Below are positions 24,223 through 31,135 of a DNA stretch of 64,000 nucleotides, in pieces. The notes under the pieces were generated by a model, which saw nothing but the letters and a program-made list of their open reading frames with translations, did not search any database and was not told the DNA's origin. The DNA comes from Massiliimalia massiliensis. GTDB taxonomy: Bacteria; Bacillota; Clostridia; Oscillospirales; Ruminococcaceae. How positions within the stretch are numbered: position 1 is the first letter of the stretch; the number at the start of each line of letters is the position of its first letter. The stretch is taken from NCBI RefSeq assembly GCF_900155615.1, contig NZ_FUHT01000002.1, forward strand, positions 744,001 to 808,000, read 5' to 3'. Made by a program: the position numbers and the translations under genes.

Positions 24223-25308
24223 ATGAACAGCTTAATTGTAGATTTCTTTTTAGGGGCAAATTCAGAACATGGTTTTTTCTCCCATTTCGGACAGCTCCAG
24301 GATCCCTATAGTCAAGAGAAAACGTATATCATTAAGGCAGGCCCGGGAACAGGAAAATCAACGATGATGAAGCGAATTGCTGAGGAATATAACGGAAAGG
24401 ACAGCCTGATCGAGAAGATACACTGCTCCTCAGACCCGGATTCCCTGGACGGCGTGGTATGCAAAGACCATCAGTTTCAGATTGTCGACGGGACACCGCC
24501 GCACGTGATGGAGCCAAAGCTTCCGGCCGCAGGAGAAATGATTATTAGCTTCTATGAGGCGTTTCATGAAGAGGAAATTCTCAAACACCGGCTGGAAATG
24601 GCACAGGCCTCTGCGGTTATTTCTGGGTTCCACAGCCGTTTCTGTGAGCTGCTGCGCTGTGCGAATCTCCTGCTGGACGGGAATTCTGCATTGATTGCCC
24701 AGAGCGTTGACCGGAACAAAATGGAACGGGCAGTTCAGGGGATTATAAAACGGGAGCTGCGGAAAAAGAAACGCGGAGCCTTACCGGGCAGGATAAAAAC
24801 AAGGCTGCTCAGTGCATTTACGCCAAAGGGTCTGATTACATATGAAGATACGATTAATACAATATGTAATAAATTGTATATAATCAATGATGAGTATAAC
24901 ATTTGCGGAGATTATTTCTTCCGGATGCTCGAGCAAGCGGCTATTGACGCGGGCTATGACTGCTATGTCTGCTATTCTCCCTTCCATCCGGACACCCAGA
25001 TCCAGCATATCCTGATTCCGGAGCTTTCTCTGGGCTTTGTCACCCGTAATCGCTGGATTCCGCTGGAGCAGGTGAAGGTCGGCAAGGTGATTCATGCGAC
25101 CCGGTTCTTTGACAAGGAAATCCTCAAAAAGAAGAAGCAGCGTCTCAGCTTCTGCCGCAAGACCGCAGCCGTTATCATGGAGGAAGCGGTGAAGGCGTTG
25201 GAAAAGGCAAAGGCCGCCCACGATATTTTAGAGGACTATTATATTCCAAATGTGGATTTTTCCGCCGTGGAGAGGATCACCGAGGATTTTTACCAAAAAA
25301 TCAAATAG
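24223..25308 (+). CDS. P-loop ATPase of the PRK06851-like family
   Basis: 361 residues behind GGAGG. Walker A GPGTGKSTMMKRIAEEY at about residues 40-56, with CSSDPDSLDGVVCKDHQFQIVDGTPPHVMEPKLP just after, where IVDGT is the likely second strand. The pattern (SEHGFFSHFG near the start, IHCSSDPDSLDGVV, IVDGTxPH) is that of an ATPase family in Firmicutes without a settled job. A second, degenerate half (residues about 200-300; YICGDYFFRMLEQAAIDAGYDCYVCYSPFHPDTQIQHILIPEL) follows the same fold order. Cytoplasmic, no membrane segment. Monocistronic, ends at a good terminator. Function unknown. Confidence 0.82.
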   Translation: MNSLIVDFFLGANSEHGFFSHFGQLQDPYSQEKTYIIKAGPGTGKSTMMKRIAEEYNGKDSLIEKIHCSSDPDSLDGVVCKDHQFQIVDGTPPHVMEPKLPAAGEMIISFYEAFHEEEILKHRLEMAQASAVISGFHSRFCELLRCANLLLDGNSALIAQSVDRNKMERAVQGIIKRELRKKKRGALPGRIKTRLLSAFTPKGLITYEDTINTICNKLYIINDEYNICGDYFFRMLEQAAIDAGYDCYVCYSPFHPDTQIQHILIPELSLGFVTRNRWIPLEQVKVGKVIHATRFFDKEILKKKKQRLSFCRKTAAVIMEEAVKALEKAKAAHDILEDYYIPNVDFSAVERITEDFYQKIK

Positions 25309-25314
25309 TGCAGC

Positions 25315-25350
25315 AGAGGAAGAAATGGGAAACTGTTTCTTCCTCTTTTT
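25315..25350 (+). terminator. Terminator after the P-loop ATPase
   Basis: Arms AGAGGAAGAAA (25315-25325) and complement (25336-25346) with a 10-base loop, followed by TTTTG. Confidence 0.88.
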
Positions 25351-25454
25351 GTATAAAAAGGAAACTTTTCACTCAGACTAAGAATGGAAAGAAAAGGTTC
25401 CGACCCGACAAGCTGGAACAATCAGAAAATAATCAGGAAAGGAATGAATCTTCG

Positions 25455-25955
25455 ATGAAATGGATGAAACTGCTGCTTCCGGCCCTGCTTGCGGCAAGCG
25501 TGCTGTTCTGCCCGGCGGCAGAAGTCTGCGCGGCTGAACAAGCAGCCTGCAGCGGAAGCTTTACCGTAACCAAGCGAGTGAAGGAAAGCGCCCTGCGCCA
25601 GGAGGAAGAGCCGGTTTACCGGTTCCGGCTGGAGCTGCTGGACGAAAACGATTCTGTCAAACGGATGTGGACAAGGACAATTTACCCGCGGCGGGACAGG
25701 CTTTACCCGATTGACCCGGATGGGTATACTGTGCTGAAAACCGATTTTACCCACCTGCCGGAGGGAAATTACCGGGTGGTTGAGCTGGGGGCGCAGCAGT
25801 ATGATTTTTCCAAATGCGGAAGCCTGTCTTTCAACGCGCTGGCCGACGGGAACGCGGTGCGGTTTTCTATTGGAGAGGGAGAGCTGAAAAGCGGCAGCGC
25901 CGCTTTTGTGAGCCGCAGCCCGGCAGGGCTAAAACTAGACAAATTTTCTCTTTGA
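25455..25955 (+). CDS. Secreted protein with one prealbumin/SpaA-like beta domain
   Basis: 166 residues from ATG 25455 (AAAGGAA upstream). Signal peptide MKWMKLLLPALLAASVLFCPAAEVCAA with an ACA-type cleavage point. The mature part (FTVTKRVKESAL...EEEPVYRFRLELLD...YPRRDRLYPIDPDGYTVLKTDFTHLPEGNYRVVELGAQQYDFSK) reads like the Cna-B/SpaA pilin-type domain that decorates surface proteins, including the LPEG-YRVVEL strand. There is no LPXTG sorting signal or membrane anchor, and the C terminus ends soon after the domain, so it is probably released or held by a partner. Single copy of the domain. Role unknown. Confidence 0.65.
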   Translation: MKWMKLLLPALLAASVLFCPAAEVCAAEQAACSGSFTVTKRVKESALRQEEEPVYRFRLELLDENDSVKRMWTRTIYPRRDRLYPIDPDGYTVLKTDFTHLPEGNYRVVELGAQQYDFSKCGSLSFNALADGNAVRFSIGEGELKSGSAAFVSRSPAGLKLDKFSL

Positions 25956-25962
25956 TAAATAG

Positions 25963-25991
25963 TTGACAAAGGCTTGGTTTGGGTGTATGAT
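25963..25991 (+). promoter_or_regulatory. Promoter of the hydG leader and operon
   Basis: -35 TTGACA (25963-25968), exact 17-base spacer, -10 TATGAT (25986-25991). Transcription should start near 25998, about 205 bases before the first codon. Confidence 0.85.
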
Positions 25992-25997
25992 GAAACT

Positions 25998-26180
25998 GTA
26001 CCACCGGCGCGGGAGAAGGCTTTTCTGCTGGGGCTGGGGGAATATTCGGATATTCTGATGCACAAGAGAGGCATCCCTCTCTATGATAAAGAAAGCCGCC
26101 AAGTCAGGGATTTATCCCACCGTTACCGGTGATTTGCGCCTGTGCATCAGTTAAACGATGCACAGGCCTTTTTGTTTGGC
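25998..26180 (+). ncRNA. Structured leader RNA with terminator, candidate riboswitch upstream of hydG
   Basis: Between a good promoter and a good terminator lies about 180 bases of GC-rich, hairpin-forming leader with no open frame. Stems that can be read: GGCGC 26006-26010 with GCGCC 26136-26140; GGCTTT 26019-26024 with AAAGCC 26092-26097; GAATAT/ATATTC around 26040-26055; AGAGAGG/CCTCTCT around 26065-26082; GGGA/TCCC around 26108-26117; CACCG/CGGTG around 26118-26131. GATGCACA occurs at 26057-26064 and again at 26157-26164, exactly 100 bases apart; the second copy is the 3' arm of the terminator, so the first can capture the same 5' arm (TGTGCATC, 26141-26148) and block termination. I could not assign a known riboswitch class. 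The ligand is unknown. Confidence 0.6.
26138..26178 (+). terminator. Leader terminator before the TM1266-like gene and hydG
   Basis: Perfect 11-bp arms GCCTGTGCATC (26138-26148) and complement (26157-26167), 8-base loop, then CTTTTTGTTT. It stands 25 bases before the ribosome site, inside the operon's own leader, so it must be conditional. Confidence 0.9.
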
Positions 26181-26202
26181 ATCGGGAAAGGGAGGCTTTG
26201 GG

Positions 26203-26460
26203 ATGGATACCAAAATTGCGTTGATTGGGATCATGGTGTATGATCCGGAATGCGTGAAACGAACCAACGACCTGCTGCATGAATATGCGGATTATATCGT
26301 GGGGCGGATGGGACTGCCGTATCGGAACAAAGGGGTGAACATCATCTCTGTTACACTGGACGCGCCGGAAAACGTTATCAGCGCGCTGTCCGGAAAGCTG
26401 GGGCAGATTCCCGGGATCAGCGTCAAATCAATGATTGCAAAGGAAAAGAAAAACGGTTAG
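26203..26460 (+). CDS. TM1266-family iron-only hydrogenase system regulator
   Basis: 85 residues from ATG 26203, 7 bases after GGGAGG. The ferredoxin-like/ACT-type small domain is typical: IALIGIMVYDPECVKRTNDLLHEYADYIVGRMGLPYRNKGVNIISVTLDAPENVISALSGKLGQIPGISVKSM. These proteins are encoded next to H-cluster maturation genes and are thought to regulate them, with a structure like the NikR C-terminal domain. It has no DNA-binding segment of its own. It is the first gene of the unit and hydG starts 17 bases after it. Confidence 0.9.
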   Translation: MDTKIALIGIMVYDPECVKRTNDLLHEYADYIVGRMGLPYRNKGVNIISVTLDAPENVISALSGKLGQIPGISVKSMIAKEKKNG

Positions 26461-26477
26461 AAAGGGTTGAAGAAATC

Positions 26478-27920
26478 ATGTATGATATCAAGTCGCCGCA
26501 CGCGGAGGAATTCATCTGCCATGAGGAAATTTTAGAAACGCTCCGGTATGCGGATGAAAACAAGGATAACGAGGAACTGATCGACCAGATTCTCGAAAAG
26601 GCGCGGCCGAAAAAAACAGAAAAGGGCGTGCACTGCGAAGGGCTGACCCACAGGGAAGCCTCTGTGCTCCTGGCCTGTGAAATTCCGGAAAAGGTGCAGA
26701 AAATGTATGAGATTGCGGAGGAAATCAAGCTTGCCTTTTACGGCAACAGAATCGTGATGTTCGCGCCGCTTTATCTGTCAAATTACTGCGTCAACGGATG
26801 TCTTTACTGTCCGTATCACCTGAAAAATAAACATATTGCGCGCAAAAAGCTTACACAGGACGAGGTGAGAAACGAGGTTATCGCCTTGCAGGATATGGGA
26901 CATAAGCGCCTGGCAATTGAAGCGGGCGAGGATCCGGTGAAAAACCCGATTGAGTATATCCTGGAATGCATCGACACCATCTACAGCGTACAGCACAAAA
27001 ACGGCGCGATCCGGCGTGTAAACGTCAACATCGCGGCGACGACAGTAGAGAACTACCGCAAGCTGAAGGAAGCCGGAATCGGGACTTATATCCTGTTTCA
27101 GGAAACCTACCACAAGGAAAGCTATGAAAAGCTCCATCCAACGGGGCCGAAGCATAATTACACCTATCATACAGAGGCAATGGACCGCGCGATGGAGGGC
27201 GGCATCGACGATGTCGGCCTGGGCGTGCTGTTCGGGCTGGAGCTTTACCGCTATGAATTTGCCGGACTGCTGATGCACGCGGAGCATCTGGAGGCGGTGC
27301 ATGGCGTCGGGCCGCATACCATCAGTGTTCCCCGCGTCAAACGTGCGGACGATATTGACCCGGATGTTTTTGATAACGGCATCTCCGACGATATGTTTAT
27401 CAAGATTATCGCCTGTATCCGGCTGGCGGTTCCGTACACAGGAATGATCATTTCCACCAGGGAATCAGAGCAGGTCAGGGAACGCGCGCTCCGGGCGGGC
27501 ATTTCCCAGATCAGCGGCGCGTCCCGCACCTCGGTCGGCGGATATACGGAGGAAGAACGCCCGCATGATACGGAACAGTTCGACGTTTCCGACCAGCGCA
27601 CCCTGGACGAGGTGGTGCATTGGCTGATGGACATGGGCTTTATCCCATCCTTCTGCACAGCCTGCTACCGTGAGGGACGGACGGGCGACCGCTTTATGAG
27701 CCTGTGCAAAACCGGGCAGATCCAGAACTGCTGCCATCCGAACGCGCTGATGACCCTCTGCGAGTTTTTGATGGATTACGCCGCTGAGGATACCAAGAGA
27801 ATCGGCTTTGACCTGATTGAACGGGAGCTGGAGAAAATCCCGACCGAGAAAACCAGGGAAATTGCCCGCAGCAATATCGAGCAGATCAAGGCGTCCAACC
27901 GCCGGGATTTCCGGTTCTAG
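26478..27920 (+). CDS. hydG: [FeFe]-hydrogenase H-cluster maturase HydG
   Basis: 480 residues, full family length. HydG is a radical-SAM tyrosine lyase that makes the Fe(CO)2(CN)-cysteine unit of the H-cluster. The SAM cluster motif CxxxCxxC is CVNGCLYC (C104, C108, C111); the BATS barrel follows; and the second, substrate-side cluster motif CX2CX22C is formed by C393, C396 and C419 in SFCTACYREGRTGDRF...NCCHPNALMTL. This separates it from ThiH, which lacks the second cluster. HydE, HydF and the hydrogenase itself are not in this window. Regulated, by sequence, through the upstream leader RNA. Cytoplasmic; implies an anaerobe. Confidence 0.97.
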   Translation: MYDIKSPHAEEFICHEEILETLRYADENKDNEELIDQILEKARPKKTEKGVHCEGLTHREASVLLACEIPEKVQKMYEIAEEIKLAFYGNRIVMFAPLYLSNYCVNGCLYCPYHLKNKHIARKKLTQDEVRNEVIALQDMGHKRLAIEAGEDPVKNPIEYILECIDTIYSVQHKNGAIRRVNVNIAATTVENYRKLKEAGIGTYILFQETYHKESYEKLHPTGPKHNYTYHTEAMDRAMEGGIDDVGLGVLFGLELYRYEFAGLLMHAEHLEAVHGVGPHTISVPRVKRADDIDPDVFDNGISDDMFIKIIACIRLAVPYTGMIISTRESEQVRERALRAGISQISGASRTSVGGYTEEERPHDTEQFDVSDQRTLDEVVHWLMDMGFIPSFCTACYREGRTGDRFMSLCKTGQIQNCCHPNALMTLCEFLMDYAAEDTKRIGFDLIERELEKIPTEKTREIARSNIEQIKASNRRDFRF

Positions 27921-27931
27921 TATTGGAAGAA

Positions 27932-27965
27932 AAAAAGAGATAGGCACATGCCTATCTCTTTTTCT
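27932..27965 (+). terminator. Terminator after hydG
   Basis: Arms AAAAAGAGATAGGCA (27932-27946) and its complement (27949-27963) with U-rich end. Confidence 0.92.
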
Positions 27966-28025
27966 ATAGGAAGGAAGCGAAGCAGCTACGATTCCTGAAG
28001 AACTCCTTGCTTCCCTTTCCCGCGC

Positions 28026-28211
28026 TTATTCATACCAGCGGTAAGGCAAAAACAGCCCGGCCCAGTCAAACCGCTCGCGCTTCATCACAATCACGTGTTT
28101 CCATTCCCCGCAGCCCTCGCACAAGTCCAGATCCTTGGAGATGATATAATCCTTTTCCGGGTCGTTCCTTCTGTTGAGCCAGTTCCAGCACTCCAGGCAA
28201 AATTCCGCCAT
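28026..28211 (-). CDS. Small Cys-rich (zinc-ribbon-like) conserved protein
   Basis: 61 residues from ATG 28211, with GAGAGGTG upstream. Two CxxC pairs, CLEC (near residue 5) and CEGC (near 32), in the frame MAEFCLECWNWLN...YIISKDLDLCEGCGEWKHVIV, make a likely zinc-binding ribbon. Similar short proteins are common in gut Clostridia, of unknown role. It has a full promoter of its own (28260-28288) with a perfect palindrome just after the -10, so it is tightly regulated. Divergent from an XRE regulator at 28311, which may be the repressor. Confidence 0.8.
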   Translation of the reverse strand: MAEFCLECWNWLNRRNDPEKDYIISKDLDLCEGCGEWKHVIVMKRERFDWAGLFLPYRWYE

Positions 28212-28231
28212 ATGGATCACCTCTCAATTTT

Positions 28232-28253
28232 TATACCAACGATCGTTGGTATA
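28232..28253. promoter_or_regulatory. 22-bp perfect palindrome, probable repressor operator
   Basis: Each half reads TATACCAACGA inward, joined at the centre (GATC). It lies between the -10 of the Cys-rich gene and its ribosome site, covering the expected transcription start, and 58 bases before the XRE gene start. Confidence 0.75.
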
Positions 28254-28259
28254 TTCTTT

Positions 28260-28288
28260 ATTTTATCTCGTTATACTTATTTTGTCAA
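28260..28288 (-). promoter_or_regulatory. Promoter of the Cys-rich small protein
   Basis: On the minus strand: -35 TTGACA (28283-28288), 17-base spacer, -10 TAAAAT (28260-28265). A perfect -35 followed by the palindromic operator. Confidence 0.8.
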
Positions 28289-28310
28289 GAATAATTTTAG
28301 GGGATAAAAT

Positions 28311-28535
28311 ATGAGAGATGTTTTGTCAAAGCGTTTGAAAGAGTGTAGAATAGAACAAGGACTGACACAGCGTCAGGTTGCAATATATTGTGATATTACC
28401 GAAAACACATATCAAAATTATGAGTTAATGACGCGAGAACCTAAATTGAAAGTTCTAATCAGAATTGCCGACGTCTTTCATGTGTCGTTAGATTATCTTG
28501 TGGGAAGAACCGATAATAAACAACTTAAAAAATAG
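28311..28535 (+). CDS. XRE-family HTH regulator
   Basis: 74 residues behind AGGGGAT. The whole protein is one Cro/CI-type HTH domain: LSKRLKECRIEQGLTQRQVAIYCDITENTYQNYELMTREPKLKVLIRIADVFHVSLDYLVGRTDN. Recognition helix is ENTYQNYE. Single-domain proteins like this act as small repressors, dimerising by the C-terminal helix. It is divergent from the Cys-rich mini-protein and probably acts on the palindrome between them, though 22-bp GATC-centred palindromes are also seen with TetR-type proteins. Base composition is more AT-rich than its neighbours, as in the spacer before it, a possible sign of transfer. Confidence 0.9.
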   Translation: MRDVLSKRLKECRIEQGLTQRQVAIYCDITENTYQNYELMTREPKLKVLIRIADVFHVSLDYLVGRTDNKQLKK

Positions 28536-28696
28536 AAATTGCTCTGCAGCCTTTCTTATCAGCCGCGGGGCGTTTTTATTTCCAGCTTTTTTTCTCTTTT
28601 GACGGAATTTCCTATCCTCCCTACGAATAATATCCAAAAAACGCGGCGCGGTTTCGTGCGATATAGAGGAATCCGTCCATTTGCACACCACAGTTC

Positions 28697-28725
28697 TTGT
28701 AAAGCAAAGGCCGCTGTGATAAAAT
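28697..28725 (+). promoter_or_regulatory. Promoter of the alpha-L-rhamnosidase gene
   Basis: -35 TTGTAA (28697-28702), 17-base spacer, -10 TAAAAT (28720-28725), 49 bases before the ATG. Confidence 0.65.
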
Positions 28726-28774
28726 CAAGTTACCGGCAAAATTCAGACAACGCAGAAAGGAAGGAATTTACATT

Positions 28775-30961
28775 ATGGCAAATCATCACATTATCACAGG
28801 CAACTGGATTTCTGCAGAAGAAGATTATCACGGGGCATGCCCGGTTTTCCGGAAACGGTTTACTCTTTCCGGGAAAAAGGTGGCGTCCGCGGTATTATAT
28901 ATATCGGCATTGGGGCTGTATGAAGCGGCGGTCAATGGAAAGCGGGTCGGGGACGACGTCTTTCAGCCCGGCTTTACTGTGTATCAGAAGCGGATACAGT
29001 ATCAGCAGTATGACCTGGCCGGCCTGCTGGAGACGGAGAATGAAATCACTGTGCATCTTGGAAACGGATGGGCTGCCGGGCGGCTTGGGTGGCTAAAGCT
29101 GCCCAAAACCAGCAGGCATTATGCCGAGAAACCGGCGCTGATCGCGTCGCTTGTGGTGGAATATCAGGACGGGAGCACCGATTTGGTCATTACTGACCGC
29201 GACTGGGAATATGCTCCGAGCAAAATCCTGTTTGCGGATTTATATGACGGGGAAACCTATGACGCGGGCTATGAGGCGGCAGGCTGGAAGCCGGCGGTAC
29301 TCTTCCCGCATGGAAAGGAAATGCTGATTCCGCAGGAAGGGGAGCCCATCCGGGAACAGAACGTGCTGAAGGCCAAGCTGATTTCTGTGCCCAACGGCGA
29401 GACGATCCTTGATTTTGGACAGAACCTGACCGGGTATGTGCGTTTCCGCGTCAAGGGGGAGAAGGGCGCTGTCTGCGAGCTTTCCCACGCGGAGACTCTT
29501 GATAAGGACGGAAACTTTTACAATGACAACCTCCGTTCCGCCAAGGCGAAGATCAAATACATCTGCGGCGGCGGCGAGGAGGTATATCATCCGCATTTTT
29601 CCTTCATGGGCTTCCGGTATATCCGGGTTGACAGCTGGCCCGAGGAGATCAAAGCGGAAAGCTTTGAGGCGGTTGTGGTGCATTCCCTGCTGGAGCGTAC
29701 CGGGAAATTCGAAAGCTCTTCGAAAAAGCTCAACCAGCTTTACAGCAATATTATCTGGAGCCAGAAGGGGAATTTCCTGGATATCCCGACTGACTGCCCG
29801 CAGCGCGACGAGCGTTTGGGCTGGACTGGGGACGCGCAGGTGTTTATCCGCGCGGCGGCTTATAATTTCAATGTAGAGCGGTTCTACCGCAAATGGCTGC
29901 GGGATTTAAAAGCAGACCAGAAACCGGACGGACAGGTGCCGGACGTTGTCCCAAATATCCTGCCGGAATACAATAATTCCTCCGCTTGGGGGGACGCGGC
30001 GGTGATCTGCCCGTGGCAGCTTTACCTCTCATACGGGCACAAAGAGGTACTAGAGGAACAGTTTGACAGTATGAAGGGCTGGATCGACTATATCCGCTCT
30101 GTCAGCAAGGACGGTGTGGACTGGAATACCGGCTCCTGCTACGGCGACTGGCTGGGATTAGACGCTCCTGCCGGAAGCTACAAAGGCTCTACCGATGAAA
30201 ACCTGATCAACGAGGCTTATTTTGCCTATTCCACCTCCCTGCTTGTCAAGGCAGGCAAGGTGTTGGAAAAGGATATGTCCGAGTATGAGCTGCTTTATCA
30301 GAAAATCCGGGACTGCTTCCAGCAGAACTATATCCGGGATGATGATCTCGTTTGCCCAACCCAGACGGCTTATGTCCTGACGATTTATTTCGGGCTCTGC
30401 AACAAGCCGCTTCTGATGGCGCGCAGGCTGGCGGAGATGATTCAGGCGAATGGAAACAAGCTGCAAACCGGCTTTGTCGGTACGCCTTATCTGCTCCATG
30501 CACTCTCCGATAACGGGTATGAGGACTTGGCCTATACCCTTCTGCTGCAGGAGGAATTCCCGTCCTGGCTGTATTCTGTCAACCAGGGAGCGACCACTAT
30601 TTGGGAGCACTGGGACGGTATGAATGACAAGGGCGAGATGTGGAGCACCGATATGAATTCCTTTAACCACTATGCTTACGGATCGGTTGCAGACTGGATG
30701 TACGGCGTAGCGGCGGGAATTCAGCCGGATGAAGAAAAACCGGGCTACCGCCATTTCTTCCTCAGGCCTATGCCGGATAAGCGGCTCGGCTCTGTGCAGG
30801 CATCCCTAAAGACAAAATTCGGAACCATTACAAGCGGATGGTACAGGACAAATGGAAAAACGGTTTATGCGTTCGATGTGCCGGCAAATACAACGGCAAC
30901 AGTGATGATAGAAGGGCAAACCATAGAGGTTTCCTCTGGACATCACGAATATAAGCTTTAA
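28775..30961 (+). CDS. GH78 alpha-L-rhamnosidase
   Basis: 728 residues, no signal peptide, so intracellular. Releases L-rhamnose from plant glycosides or rhamnogalacturonan fragments. N-terminal beta-sandwich domains (Bac_rhamnosid_N; YISALGLYEAAVNGKRVGDDVFQPGFTVYQKRIQYQQYDL at about 40-85), concanavalin-like domain with LDFGQNLTGYVRF, then the (alpha/alpha)6 catalytic domain with FLDIPTDCPQRDERLGWTGDAQVF (about 330-355), holding the acid pair (E in DERLGWTGD), and EEFPSWLYSVNQGATTIWEHWDG with the second catalytic Glu. Ends in a small beta domain. GH78 in an isolated unit with its own promoter; no rhamnose catabolism genes are adjacent. The CAZy assignment is firm, the natural glycoside unknown. 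Confidence 0.95.
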   Translation: MANHHIITGNWISAEEDYHGACPVFRKRFTLSGKKVASAVLYISALGLYEAAVNGKRVGDDVFQPGFTVYQKRIQYQQYDLAGLLETENEITVHLGNGWAAGRLGWLKLPKTSRHYAEKPALIASLVVEYQDGSTDLVITDRDWEYAPSKILFADLYDGETYDAGYEAAGWKPAVLFPHGKEMLIPQEGEPIREQNVLKAKLISVPNGETILDFGQNLTGYVRFRVKGEKGAVCELSHAETLDKDGNFYNDNLRSAKAKIKYICGGGEEVYHPHFSFMGFRYIRVDSWPEEIKAESFEAVVVHSLLERTGKFESSSKKLNQLYSNIIWSQKGNFLDIPTDCPQRDERLGWTGDAQVFIRAAAYNFNVERFYRKWLRDLKADQKPDGQVPDVVPNILPEYNNSSAWGDAAVICPWQLYLSYGHKEVLEEQFDSMKGWIDYIRSVSKDGVDWNTGSCYGDWLGLDAPAGSYKGSTDENLINEAYFAYSTSLLVKAGKVLEKDMSEYELLYQKIRDCFQQNYIRDDDLVCPTQTAYVLTIYFGLCNKPLLMARRLAEMIQANGNKLQTGFVGTPYLLHALSDNGYEDLAYTLLLQEEFPSWLYSVNQGATTIWEHWDGMNDKGEMWSTDMNSFNHYAYGSVADWMYGVAAGIQPDEEKPGYRHFFLRPMPDKRLGSVQASLKTKFGTITSGWYRTNGKTVYAFDVPANTTATVMIEGQTIEVSSGHHEYKL

Positions 30962-30966
30962 AAAAA

Positions 30967-31007
30967 CAGGGAGACAGGCAGAGATACCGCCTGTCTCCTG
31001 CTTTTTT
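30967..31007 (+). terminator. Terminator after the rhamnosidase
   Basis: Arms 30967-30979 and 30989-31000 (CAGGGAGACAGGC, one bulged G), followed by CTTTTTT. Confidence 0.9.
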
Positions 31008-31045
31008 CGGAAATGTGAATAGGAGATGAATTTTAAACAGACAAC

Positions 31046-31074
31046 TTGATTTTGACTCTAAGTTGTTTTATACT
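31046..31074 (+). promoter_or_regulatory. Promoter of citrate synthase
   Basis: -35 TTGATT (31046-31051), 17-base spacer, -10 TATACT (31069-31074). Confidence 0.7.
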
Positions 31075-31135
31075 AAAAGATATTAAAAAAAACATATGAA
31101 GTATGAGAAAACAACAAGAGAAAGGATGGTATGCC

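Noticed and set aside
25998-26140. Assignment of the hydG leader to the cobalamin or Moco riboswitch class
   Set aside because: AAGTCAGGGATTTATCCC at 26101-26118 only loosely recalls the B12 box, and I could not lay the other conserved blocks of either class onto the leader from memory.
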